From: Microvelia longipes | Taxonomy: Eukaryota; Arthropoda; Insecta; Hemiptera; Veliidae | Direction of reading: 5' to 3' | Length of the DNA: 64,000 bases | NCBI GenBank assembly: GCA_018340805.1 | Contig: JACMZG010001911.1 | Span: 32,722,755 to 32,786,754, forward strand | In this document: positions 37,118-47,124 of the stretch, in pieces | Numbering within the stretch: the first letter of the stretch is position 1 | Layout: each line of letters begins with the position of its first letter | Position numbers and translations under genes: made by a program | The notes under the pieces: generated by a model | The model's database searches: none | What the model was told of the DNA's origin: nothing | What the model saw: the letters and a program-made list of their open reading frames with translations, nothing else

Positions 37118-37320
37118 TCTCCCCACATTGGATTCGCTAAGCTCATGCTCCCCACTTTGGACTCCCTTCGCTGCAGAATAAATTCGCCAAATTTATCTCG
37201 CCTTGCTTGTCCTCATACAAAATACATTTGTAGTATTCCCAGCGGTCACCCATGCAGGCACTGACTTATCTCGATGTTGTTTAACTTTATGATTCATTAA
37301 AAACCGCTCCTATGCCCATT
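37118..37320 (-). mobile_element. 5S-rRNA-related SINE-like repeat, best copy (R2)
   Basis: On the minus strand 37233-37289 reads AAAGTTAAACAACATCGAGA..AGTCAGTGCC-TGCATGGGTGACCGCTGGGAA. This is co-linear with the 3' half of eukaryotic 5S rRNA (AAGTTAAGCARCGTCGRG ... GTACTTGGATGGGTGACCGCCTGGGAA) and includes the A-box and C-box promoter regions. It continues into 'tgaggacaagcaaggcgag' and 'gcgaagggagtccaaagtgg', the tail shared with other copies. The 5' half of 5S is not clearly recognisable. Known 5S-derived SINEs use this internal promoter for Pol III transcription. Confidence 0.7.
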
Positions 37321-37407
37321 ATTATTTATAAAGGGATAGGCTTGTCCTAAATTTCAAGACATGAATTTTTCACAATTTTCAACAAACGTATACATACACA
37401 ATACAGG

Positions 37408-37557
37408 TCTGACGAAATCGACTTAATTCTTAGTACTAGCAATAAAAAGGCTGTTTACTCTATGGCTTCTAAAACGCGAATGAATAAATTTTATTATTTG
37501 ACACAACTTTACATTTAATAAATAAACAAATAAATCAAAATATTCGCCTCCGCGACA
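37408..37557 (-). repeat. 3' LTR of mini LTR element
   Basis: A 150-bp direct repeat that I read as identical to 39222-39371. On the minus strand it starts TGTCGCGGAGGCG and ends TTTCGTCAGA. It contains AATAAA-type motifs. The outside flank is ACAGG (37403-37407). Confidence 0.9.
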
Positions 37558-37693
37558 CTCCGGCGACCTTCAATGTTTGCTGAATGTATTCTTCTTCTTT
37601 CTATCCATTGAATATTGATTTTCCTGAACCCATATAGTGGATTTTATTTAATAATATTTTAAACATAAATTAATTATAGTCGACGACAATTTA

Positions 37694-38617
37694 TCAACAA
37701 AAAATATATACAAAACAGCAGCAAAGCAAAAGCATTCTTTCTTCTAAAAAAAAGTTTTGATCAATTCGATTTAATAGAATAAGATTTCTCATCTCTAATA
37801 ATATTTCGAGTCCACATTCATTTATGAGATGTTGTTTCTTCTTGGCATGGTTTCTCAAGAACGCTAACATTCGAAATCTCATAATGGCAAACACTTCTAC
37901 CTCAGAATAAAATATCTTCCTAATTGAACAAATTTCTATAAAGAGCCCTAAAGTTTCGATAGGACCTCCCCCAGACCAAAAATTTGTTTTAATAAGCAAA
38001 GAATTTATTTTTATTTTCCTAAATCTTTGTATAGATTGTAACCTCTTTGATGCTTCAATTTTCACCCAAACGAACTCAAATTTATTTACAATAGAATCAA
38101 ACTTTACTTTATATCTACTGACGGCTCTAAAATAATCAAATTTTGACGCATAAAAATCATCCATAACTTTATCTAACAAATTTATATTCACTACTTTTAA
38201 TGATTTATATTTTGCGACCCACATGAATGTAAATGCCATTTTAAATTTGCTTTTATATTTAATTTCACGTCTATTAAATGCTTTCAAAGATTCTACGCCT
38301 ATCATTTTTATATTATTATCATCCCTAAATTGTTGTGAACTACTGAGTATTCCCTTTAATGTTTGTTTTGATTTCAATTTTTCCTCGTCATATTTAACTG
38401 ATGACATTATACAATTATAACTGTCATTTATCAAATCAAATTTATTAAAATTTGAACTATTTTGGGCCAGAATTGTATCTATGGAACAAAGACCCTGAGT
38501 TTCGTTATGCCCTTTAGAACTTTCAGTACCCTTTAAATTATTTTGTGTATTTAAGTCATATTTATAGACTTTTTTCATCTTTTTCCCAAAACTCATAATG
38601 TATTTGCTTAGTCTCAA
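37694..38617 (-). CDS. Mini LTR element ORF2, unrecognised basic protein
   Basis: A ~300-codon open frame in the -1 frame relative to ORF1. The first ATG inside it lies at about 38596 (MSFGKK); upstream the frame stays open through an arginine/lysine-rich stretch beginning at 38647. It is therefore more likely read as a C-terminal extension of ORF1 by -1 frameshifting than from its own start. Composition is strongly basic at the N-terminus and rich in Lys, Phe, Ile and Trp, with predicted helices. The C-terminus is Cys-rich and hydrophobic (LLLCCCFVYIFC). I see no zinc knuckle, protease DTG, RT or integrase motif. By position it would be the C-terminal part of a Gag-like polyprotein; family unknown. 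Confidence 0.7.
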   Translation of the reverse strand: MRLSKYIMSFGKKMKKVYKYDLNTQNNLKGTESSKGHNETQGLCSIDTILAQNSSNFNKFDLINDSYNCIMSSVKYDEEKLKSKQTLKGILSSSQQFRDDNNIKMIGVESLKAFNRREIKYKSKFKMAFTFMWVAKYKSLKVVNINLLDKVMDDFYASKFDYFRAVSRYKVKFDSIVNKFEFVWVKIEASKRLQSIQRFRKIKINSLLIKTNFWSGGGPIETLGLFIEICSIRKIFYSEVEVFAIMRFRMLAFLRNHAKKKQHLINECGLEILLEMRNLILLNRIDQNFFLEERMLLLCCCFVYIFC

Positions 38618-39105
38618 CTTTCTCTTCCTAGTTCTTCTAATTCTACGTTTTTTAAAGTTTCTCCCTTTTCCTTATCCCGAAATATACTATCAAATACACC
38701 TTCCTTAATCTGTCCTTCTTCCTTTGTATCAGTCTCATCCCAGCCAAAAAGTGTCACTAAACTATTTACGTCCACCTCATCTATAGTAATATCTGGTAAA
38801 ATCGTTCTTACTGATATTTGAACGTCTTCCGTCTGTAACATAATTTCCGTGAAATCCTCGATGTCCCTTTCAAATTCAAACATTTCGATTTCACTTTTCG
38901 AAACAGATTTAAGATTTTGTATCTCACTCCTAAATTTACCTAAATAATTCCTAACCTTTGAAATTAAATCGTAACCTAACTGTTCATCAACCTTAGCACG
39001 ATCCGCGTTTTTTGCCCACTCATTAACCTCATCTATAACCTCTAACAACCTTTCCCTTACCTGCCCTAATCCTATTCTAACTGATCCTGCAGTGGAAGCA
39101 GCCAT
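38614..39105 (-). CDS. Mini LTR element ORF1, Gag-position protein
   Basis: 163 codons starting ATG at 39105, 101 nt after the primer-binding site. The product is acidic and predicted mostly helical, with leucine/charged heptad-like stretches (RERLLEVIDEVNEWAKN, LGKFRSEIQNL, EMFEFERDIEDFTEIM). This style recalls the N-terminal region of Gag proteins of BEL/Pao-type elements, but the resemblance is general and I assign no family. Its stop at 38616-38614 overlaps the ORF2 frame. A slippery sequence lies 30 nt before the stop. Expected role by position: particle formation. Confidence 0.75.
   Translation of the reverse strand: MAASTAGSVRIGLGQVRERLLEVIDEVNEWAKNADRAKVDEQLGYDLISKVRNYLGKFRSEIQNLKSVSKSEIEMFEFERDIEDFTEIMLQTEDVQISVRTILPDITIDEVDVNSLVTLFGWDETDTKEEGQIKEGVFDSIFRDKEKGETLKNVELEELGRES
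38647..38656 (-). promoter_or_regulatory. Tandem -1 frameshift heptamers, T TTA AAA / A AAA AAC
   Basis: In the ORF1 frame the minus strand reads ACT TTA AAA AAC GTA, giving two overlapping X XXY YYZ slippery heptamers (T TTA AAA and A AAA AAC). A one-base backward slip enters the open ORF2 frame at CGT (38647) and would give a protein of about 470 residues. A AAA AAC is a classical retroviral slippery site. No strong downstream pseudoknot is obvious by eye. Confidence 0.65.
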
Positions 39106-39203
39106 ACCTGATCTCGATATCTGAACCCTCAGTTACTTAGCTTAGCCTTCTTCTCCTACTCTCCTTCTGTTCAGCTATCTCTCTTCTTATTTGATCAGTA
39201 GAA

Positions 39204-39221
39204 CCACGCTAACTGTTACCA
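39204..39221 (-). promoter_or_regulatory. Primer-binding site of the mini LTR element
   Basis: TGGTAACAGTTAGCG begins directly after the 5' LTR on the minus strand. The TGG matches the complement of a tRNA CCA end, as in LTR elements primed by host tRNA. The exact tRNA was not identified. Confidence 0.65.
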
Positions 39222-39371
39222 TCTGACGAAATCGACTTAATTCTTAGTACTAGCAATAAAAAGGCTGTTTACTCTATGGCTTCTAAAACGCGAATGAATA
39301 AATTTTATTATTTGACACAACTTTACATTTAATAAATAAACAAATAAATCAAAATATTCGCCTCCGCGACA
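39222..39371 (-). repeat. 5' LTR of mini LTR element
   Basis: A 150-bp copy that I read as identical to 37408-37557, followed outside by ACATG (39372-39376). Confidence 0.9.
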
Positions 39372-39389
39372 ACATGCGATAAAATGTTG

Positions 39390-39780
39390 ATAATTTTGAT
39401 AACTAATGTTAATAACGAGATGAAACTTAATATGTACTATATGCGTGCCAAATCTCGACTGATCAAAACATTTTTTGGGGTTTTATATTTTTACGAAATT
39501 TTTGCTCATGACGCTATCAGCGATCCGTCATCATTTGCGATCATCATTTGCTGATGACTGGGTTAATGACGCCATAAAAATATTTTCCAGACAGCACAAC
39601 AAGACCTAAAGATTTATATTTGTACCAAGTTTCAATTTTCAAGCATAAATACGCTGGGAGCTACGATGATAACAGGCACACACACTTATACAGACGACAA
39701 CTTTGTAACATCCACTTAGAAGGCCATAGAAACACCTGAAACGAACAATGAAGTTAAAATACCCCGGTTTCTGATTTTTT
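39390..39780 (+). repeat. R1 dispersed repeat, near full length
   Basis: It shows 'aactaatgttaataacgaga', 'gtgccaaatctcgactgatc', 'gggttaatgacgccat', 'gctacgatgataacaggcac' with a (CA)n run, and 'agaaggccatagaaacacc'. A ~20-bp internal duplication ('atcatttgc.gat') lies near 39525. Confidence 0.75.
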
Positions 39781-39782
39781 TA

Positions 39783-39840
39783 TTAACTCACTAATGTTTT
39801 ACTTTTCTGAATAAGGAAAAGTAAAACATTAGTGAGTTAA
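39783..39840. repeat. Perfect 25-bp-arm hairpin
   Basis: TTAACTCACTAATGTTTTAC continues to TTTTC and pairs perfectly with its complement around the loop TGAATAAG. It is flush with the end of an R1 copy. A second short hairpin lies at 39961-39991 ('attttatacacc/ggtgtataaaat'). Confidence 0.85.
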
Positions 39841-40199
39841 TACTTTTCCTCATTTATCCAGTAGTAGTAAAAGTATTGTCAAGGAGTATAGTATAGGAAG
39901 AGGGACAACGCAGATTAGGGATTGGAAGACTCCCCCTTACCTAAGTCTCCTGGATTTAGCCTGATTTTATACACCGTAAGGTGTATAAAATCGGATGTAA
40001 CACATCGCCAGGTGTACTGGAGATCGGAGATGTGTTTTTGAATTACATGAAAGTTCATGTACCTTAGTATAAGAGATAGAATATTTAGAAAAGGGATAGA
40101 TGAATTTTTACATTTCCTACATGTTTTGCCCCTTCGCCAAATTATGTACAATTCAAGTTTATGTACCTTCTAATAACATAGTAACCCATACCTAATGAA

Positions 40200-43100
40200 C
40201 ATAAACGAAACCGTGAGCCACATATTGCACAATGAGGAAGAAAGCAAGGAAATTCCTCCCGCAAAATTAATTTATTAGTTACTGGCCAGTGATGTACAAG
40301 CAAAAAAGATTTATGTTGTAAGTGAAACGAAAACCATTCCCTAATGGCTAGTTAGATGTTTAATTAAATGTAAAAGCTACTTTTAACATAAATTGAAATT
40401 ATGCTTAAAAAGTAAATTATTTGACACATAGATGTATCTCTTTTATGGATTGCACCATAAATAAAAATAATCGGTTGCATATTTTATTTCTTCTAATCTC
40501 TATTGACCTTCTAATTTCTGTCAATCAATTAAAAATTAATGTGAAAAAGCAATAAAAATATATAAGTATTAAGAATGCTAAAATATTCATGAAAAATGTA
40601 ACAACACTCAAAACACTCTCTTAAAATAATAATTTACCTTTTATTGGTAAAAAAATTGAAATAACTGGGTAATTTAAAGAAATAATTAAAAATAATTACT
40701 ATTATTTTAAACGTTTATTATGAGTAAAGCTAATAAATGTGTACACTAAAGAAATTGTTCTAAGTGCAAAAATATACGGATGGAGCAAATCTCGTGATAG
40801 CTTTTTTTTAAAAAAATAGTTCAACACTAACCCCTTGTACAATTTGTGAGCCTCCTAATAAATAAACCTTCTATGGTCTACATTACCAGTTTAACAGCAG
40901 TTTATAAGAATTACTTTAAACTACGGTTTAGTAAAATCCGTTTAAACGGCAGTTTAAACCTGAAGTGATATACATCAACTTAGTTTAACTGTCGAACCAA
41001 GTTTACACAATGGATTAATTAAAACCTTTAAAATCGGAGAATTAAACTACAGTTTAGGAATTATTTGTCTAATCTTATGGCATTTTTATTTTAATTAGAG
41101 ACTTATTATTGATTAATAAAAAAGAAAATTGTAATTTAGATTGTTTAAAAATATTGAATACATTAATTTAGAAGACACATTATATACGATACTAAAAGAT
41201 ATAACTTGATTGCAATTTTTCTTGGGTGTATATTTTATTGTAAAACAATAAATTTAGTTTTCAGAATACGCTAGTTTATAATAAACAAAGATTACTAAAA
41301 ATATAAACAGTAATAAATCATGATCAAATCTAATTAGAGGTTGATTATTTAAACATTTCATAAAAAATTGGTCAACGCTCTTATTTTGTAAAAGAAATGT
41401 TAAAAATAGCTCAGAATGAAGAATAAAAACATGTGTTATGAAATCAAAACAATGAAATAAAAGTCAGTGTTATCAATATAACAACATGAAAATTTTGGTT
41501 AAAGTCATGTTTAAACTAGATATTATTTAGTACCGTTTTAATCAAACCCTGCTAATTTAATGAATTGACTGAAAGTAAGAAACATAAACGTATTGAAACG
41601 TAAAAATGTTTCTTTCAAAATAGGCCCAAACAAACAAAAATGGTAAAACTGACAAAAATGTTGGTAGACCTGAGGCATGCAACCCATATTTTTTCAGTCA
41701 CTTTAATCAGCAAAGCCACTTTGATATTGAGACACGCACGCCAAGTAACTTCGCTTACTAACCGAGAACAACATACCAGAAAACGATCTTTTGGTCAGAT
41801 CCATCAAATTGGTTAGCACTCGCAAAAGTGTCTTTTTACGAGATTAAATCCAAATTGGCAATTACTGACGGAATTTTAAGTTTAGATTAATTCATACGAC
41901 TTTAAATAGGATTTGATGAATACAGACCTTACTATGAGATGAACACGTCGCACCAAATTTCACTACTTAATTTTTGTGTATTGCTTATTTTTACGCGTTT
42001 AATAGTATTGGTTAATTTTACGCATTGAATAGTATTCGTTAATTTTACATGTTCGTTTGTATTCTCACATTCATTAAAAGTTTGTAGTAATAAATCTAAA
42101 TATAAAATATTTTAGTTTGTCGGTCTAATTATGTTAGATATCGAGAGTTAGGAAGACAAAATAAACAGGCTTTTCAATTATTTTAAAACCCTTTCCTTCT
42201 TTTTCCTGAAAAACAATGACGCCATGTAACATGTTTCTCTCAAGTAAAACACGTCACGAGCGATATTTCTTTTTTCAAAAAGTGAAATCCTAATTATATA
42301 AATAATACTATAGTTCTTTATCAATTGAATGCTAAAAATCTGCCTGTATTTTAGGATAAGTAACAGAAATCACAATAAGAAACAATGGAAATATGAAAAA
42401 GGAAAATATTCTTTTATTTAAATTACCATATCGATTCAAATTTTCTTTGATATAAAAGAGTTTTTATGAAAATAAGATGTATTTAATAACAAAATATAAA
42501 AAGAAACAAAAATAAGAAGCCCCCAACAGCTTCTTCTCAAAATAGAATATTAAAAGGAAAGGTAGCAAAGAGCTCCAAGTGAAAATTGAAACAAGCTTAT
42601 TTTCTTTAGAGGTAGGTATAAAAAGAAAATTGGGAAGGACAAATAAAAGTTGAGAGTAATAGCCGTCTTTATAAATAGGGTTTCGTCAAAGACACCGAGC
42701 TAACCAAGAAAGTTTTCTCACAAAGATATATTTAAAATTTAGGTTAATATCACTTTTTGAATAATATTAGGTTTAGTTAGACGTGTTTGAATAATAATTA
42801 GGAGTTACAATTTTTTGAACTTTTGACTAGCCTGGATAATTTGTATCAATGTTTTTTTTCTCCAATAATTATCATCCTGAGACCAAAACAATCTTAAGAA
42901 AAATATTTTATTGATTTAATAACACATGGCCAGTAAATCGATTTTACTAGTATTGACTTAAGTTTGACGTAATTAATTAAACCTTAGATACTTGCATAAA
43001 GGGAACTTTATATTATTGTTATTATGATTGTTGGTTGTTTTCCCAATCACATGCTACCAAAAAAGGAATTTAAGGTATATACAATTAAAATTAATTAAAC

Positions 43101-43460
43101 GTTTGAAAATTAGGGGTGATCAACTGTCAGTCTCACCTTAATACCTTATGGGCAAACATAGACTCATTTCTCTTTTTGTTTCATTAGGGGGCAATAATGG
43201 GTAAAATGTTATACACACCTTTTATGACGGTTTCTATTATTTTGCTCGTTAAAATGCGCCTTCCTCCAATGCAATCTGAAAAACAGTAATGATAATTTTA
43301 ATATTTAGTGTATGTATTCGTCCACACGATAGAGTTCAATTGAGTAAAAAATTGTCTTTTTTAGCGAATTTTTAAAGACAAATGATCTTATTAGAATGAA
43401 GTCATGAAAAGGGGAGTTGGATTATTTAAAAGGAAGGTCTCCCTGATCAAGAATATACAT
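40200..43460. other. Intergenic, no recognisable feature
   Basis: Over 3 kb of AT-rich DNA with no supported gene. Short inverted motifs ('cagtttaa', 'ttaaactg') cluster at 40890-41060. Confidence 0.4.
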
Positions 43461-43464
43461 ATCT

Positions 43465-43650
43465 GTGTGTGTATACATGTGTACGAGATTATGGGACACA
43501 AAAAATTTCGAACGCTTTCTCGAATCGAAAAGAAATAGATACAACAATCAACATTGTTATTGTCCCGAAGCCTATTGTTTATGAAATTTGTGTGACGTCA
43601 TTAACCCACTATAATGACTCTACAAAAATTTCAAAAAATCAAAAATCTTC
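43465..43650 (-). repeat. R1-related fragment with adjacent (GT)n
   Basis: 'gaacgctttctcgaatcgaaaagaaata' then 'gtgacgtcattaacccact' is the reverse complement of 54835-54970. A GT-rich tract (43461-43482) adjoins it. The 73-codon frame across it is a repeat artefact. Confidence 0.6.
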
Positions 43651-43765
43651 ATATGTTTTTAGATTGGGCTTTGGTTTTTTAGACTACTAATGGTTAAAAA
43701 ATACGAAGTTAAATTTTGAAATAATAAAACAAATTTTAAACTGATAATACAATTTTTATTATTAG

Positions 43766-43860
43766 TAATATTTCCGGTTGTTTTGATTGACATATATTGC
43801 GTAATGTAAACCAATCACGTTTTTGATTAATTAATTTGAAAATTTGCTCATTTCGTGGCT
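43766..43860 (-). repeat. R3 dispersed repeat
   Basis: The reverse complement matches 'aaacgtgatttgtttacatta' and 'tatgtcaatcgataacaccgg' of the copies at 50278-50378 and 54720-54820. Confidence 0.55.
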
Positions 43861-43919
43861 ATATTCCACTTATATAAAACTAGATACAAGTGATATGACG
43901 AACTTATATAGGACAACAA

Positions 43920-44000
43920 CCATGTGACCACCAAGCGGTCACAGGGAAATCCAGGGGCCGGGAAGCGGCCCCCAACGCCGACGCCTTTTTCTCACCTTCC
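43920..44000. other. GC-rich island with two short hairpins
   Basis: 'tgaccaccaagcggtca' and 'ggggccgggaagcggcccc' are self-complementary. The block is markedly GC-richer than its surroundings and probably belongs to a mobile element. Confidence 0.4.
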
Positions 44001-45069
44001 ATCGTCGGTACACGGAAATTATTTTCGTAAATTATCTGTTTAATTTTTATGAGGACTTAAAAACAGCTAAATACATAATGTGACATCCCGATTTTTTCTG
44101 AATTTAAACATTACATTTCGTATTTTGCCACGGTATAAATAAAGAAAAGTAAAAAATCTATGTCATTGGATTTCATCGTTTTGAATGAAATATGTGAACT
44201 AAAATCACAAGCCATAAAGGGCTGGGAAGAATTTAATTCGATTATATTCACAGTGGACTTTAGACCAATAGTTTTAAAAGTAAAGGTATTAATCCATGTC
44301 CAACTAGTATCTTTTTGTGGTCCATTTAACAAGCGCTATAGCGTATTAATATGGGAATAGAATGTTAACAAAAGATTCACGATTGTGGTTTTTTACAATA
44401 GTACCACACATTGGTACTATTTTTACATTCCTCTCTTGTTGTATATTTTGACACCTCATCTATATAAATAAACAATTATGGAACTTGATAATGAAAAAGC
44501 GTTTAATTTTCTATGTCTGATTAAATGAAAATGTACCCACCCTCAATTTATACATGAAAATCCAACATTAAACTTTAAAACATTAAAGTTCAATGTTTAA
44601 TTAAACAAATTAAAGGTATAAAAAATAGAGGTCTTTTGAGCCACTGTCTATTAGAGGACTTCACGGCCGCTAGTTCACAGTGCGCGGATAGCACACGAGC
44701 TTTCGACCCGCACAAATGAGGAGTATTGGCTATTCACAAAAATCAACCTTATAAATTACCAGAACTCTATTGTTAACAAAACGTGTATCAAGCCATTATA
44801 CAATAGCACACTGCTATAATCAGTGTTAAAGAACCAATAAGGCTGCTCCAATATGATATTATGGACGTGGTTTAACATCCAGGAATAACCTTATTGCCTC
44901 CCTCGCATTATTTCCCACTCTGTCAATCGATTAATACCTTGTGTTATACTATAAGCCGCAATTATAATTCAGCAAAAATGTCAAAAAGTCATAAACTTTA
45001 GAAAGTAGCCAAATCTGACTAAAATGTTAAAAAACTGTACAACTATGTTTAGTTAAGAATTAGACTACG

Positions 45070-45160
45070 TTAAATTTTGTTATCGGTATAAGTTATGATG
45101 TTATCAATTGACATATATAACATAATCTAAACAAATCACTTTTTTTATTAATACATTATA
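45070..45160 (-). repeat. R3 dispersed repeat, degenerate
   Basis: 'gatgttatcaattgacatata' with 'taaacaaatcact' is the reverse complement of the R3 core. Confidence 0.45.
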
Positions 45161-45161
45161 G

Positions 45162-45395
45162 ACCAAGAGCCCAGGGGTGTTTCGTTAATAAAAAGTGTAA
45201 TGGCTGGAACCGGTCTCAATTTTTCGTAAATACCTGTAATATTTTTTGTAAATAAATTTTTCGTTCTGCCTGGGACACCCATCCGATATGAGTCGGCAGA
45301 ACTGCAGATCCTTGTTCAGGAAGGTATTTACGAAAAATTGAGACCGGTTCCAGCCATTACACTTTTTATTAACAAAACACCCCTAGACTCTTGGT
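45162..45395. mobile_element. MITE with long terminal inverted repeats
   Basis: Arms of about 80 bp start ACCAAGAGCCCAGGGGTGTT (left) and ACCAAGAGTCTAGGGGTGTT (right, complement). Both include 'taatggctggaaccggtctc' and 'aatttttcgtaaatacct'. The ~75-bp centre holds 'gttctgcc' and its complement. Flanks TTATAG and TTATTAG may be a target duplication with one indel. There is no ORF. Confidence 0.85.
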
Positions 45396-47060
45396 TTATT
45401 AGGGAATTCGCTTATATCATAGCAGCATTCATAAACATAGTAATTAATCTGACAAACTCGTAACTAAGAGGTTAAAGCCATCTTTTTTTATAATATAACA
45501 CACGGCTAAAGTCAATTGACAGCCCGCCAAAATCTCAATGCTTTCAACCCTCTTTTTTAACAAAAAATCCCTTCTTTTAAGTAACAAAAAAATTCCCTAC
45601 TCTGGCAACACTGTAAGTCAGGTTATGTTTTGAATCTTATTATTTGTTTTTATTTGATATCGTATTTTTATTTATTTTATTTACTTTTTAAGTAGGAATA
45701 TTGTTGTATCTTATAAACTTACCAACTAAGTGTTGCTTTAAATTTGTTCGGGAAGTATGAATTAAGTGGAGTTAAAGTTGTTAATTACATAATGCAATGG
45801 ATCATAATAGTTCTATGATCAAAGTTTGACGATTTAAATAAATCGTCAGCTATAATTACTTTTTCCAAACAAAAACTACTTTTTTGAGTCAAGTTTGTAT
45901 AATTGAAAGCGTATTGTTTCATATTATCACAATAATATGACACAATATGCATTTATGACTTAAAAATTCAAGACTGTCATCTATTGAAAGACATGAAATT
46001 TTCCAAAAAAGAATGCTGTGTTTTGGTTGACAGACCACAGACTCTGCGCTGTTCTCAAAGAGCAAGAAATACTTGAAGAATACGAAAATGTTCATGCGTC
46101 AAATATAGGCACTCAGATCATATTACAACTCCGCTATAATTGAATGAATTGAACAGATTGGAATGAAACGAACTCAAGCAGGATACACAATGAGGGAAAT
46201 AAAAGTGACGCGTGGTTATAAATATTTACAACCAGTGTTGCCTTTTTATGATTTTATTTACGAAAAAGGTATTTTTTTATACCGAGATAGGCATGAGGTG
46301 GAGATTTCTTTCCCTCACAGACTTTTGGCACGCTGTCAATTGATTTTAGCCGTGTGTCGTATTATAATAAGATCTCCTTTGGTTTGGTAGTCCCTTGTGA
46401 CTCTACTATTGCAGTGCCGGAAAGACAAAATGAATGTCTAATGTCTCTTAAACATAGCCTCAGAAAAAAAGACCATAGATTACATATCTAGTGTTTAACG
46501 AATTCGCTTTTTACGTTGGGTCTCCTTAATGACAAGTAAAGCAAAAATTTTGATCGCTTTTAAATTTTAGGCGATTAATTTGATCACTGATGTTTAAAAC
46601 CTCATTTTCAACCAAAATAGTAACAAAATAAAATTACACAATTTCGCAGTGTCACCCACACTTACATTCTTAACCCAACCTTAATTTGACACGCTCTTGT
46701 AGTCAATTATGAAAATCAATTAATGTTCATTGTATGGTTATTTATTTTTTAATATGACTGTTATTAATAAACTTATCAAAGGTTAAATATTAATATTGGT
46801 AGAAGGAAAGTGTATCGAACTAATACATATTAATGAGGTCTAAACATTTTTCCTTCTTATGGTTTTTGGCATTATTAATCATTTTAATTAACTTAGTTCG
46901 AGATTATTCTGTAATTATTGACTTATATTTTTATTACTCAAACATAAAAAGTGAATGTTCGAGTAATTAAACTTCAATATTTAAACATAATAAATTTATC
47001 AACTATTAGAGCAATCAACGAAACTTAACATATTGATAAAATTAATTACAACATGGGGAA
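45396..47060. other. Upstream intergenic of the CAP gene
   Basis: No supported gene. A weak patchy frame at 46020-46480 was examined and not called. Confidence 0.4.
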
Positions 47061-47069
47061 ACTTTAACT

Positions 47070-47077
47070 TATAAATA
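47070..47077 (+). promoter_or_regulatory. TATA box of the CAP gene
   Basis: TATAAATA lies 55 bp before the start codon. With initiation about 30 bp downstream it predicts a 5' UTR of about 25 nt. Confidence 0.6.
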
Positions 47078-47124
47078 CAGTTCAAGTTGTTTTATGTGAT
47101 GCAGTCGTAAAGGAAAAATAGAAA

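Larger units (their letters stand above)
37408..39371 (-). mobile_element. Compact non-autonomous LTR retroelement
   Basis: 1,964 bp, minus-strand orientation. Two 150-bp LTRs (39222-39371 as 5' LTR, 37408-37557 as 3' LTR) flank a primer-binding site, a ~100-nt leader and two overlapping ORFs (39105-38614 and the following -1 frame to 37694). Flanks ACAGG and ACATG may be a 5-bp target duplication with one mismatch. There is no protease, RT, RNase H or integrase, so it must borrow enzymes from another element. LTRs that I read as identical and long open frames imply recent insertion. The polypurine tract before the 3' LTR is weak (AAGGTCGCCGGAG). It is inserted next to an R1 copy (39390-39780). 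Confidence 0.85.

Noticed and set aside
43469..43690. 73-codon ORF
   Set aside because: Lies across an R1 fragment; similar translated text appears wherever R1 occurs (for example 54832-55020), so it is repeat sequence.
44640..44720. Possible tRNA-like sequence in a GC-richer block
   Set aside because: No clear A or B box and no T-arm pairing on either strand.
46020..46480. Patchy frames suggesting an acyltransferase-like (WS/DGAT) relic
   Set aside because: A few residues around 46355-46440 loosely recall that family, but stops are frequent and no diagnostic motif is present.
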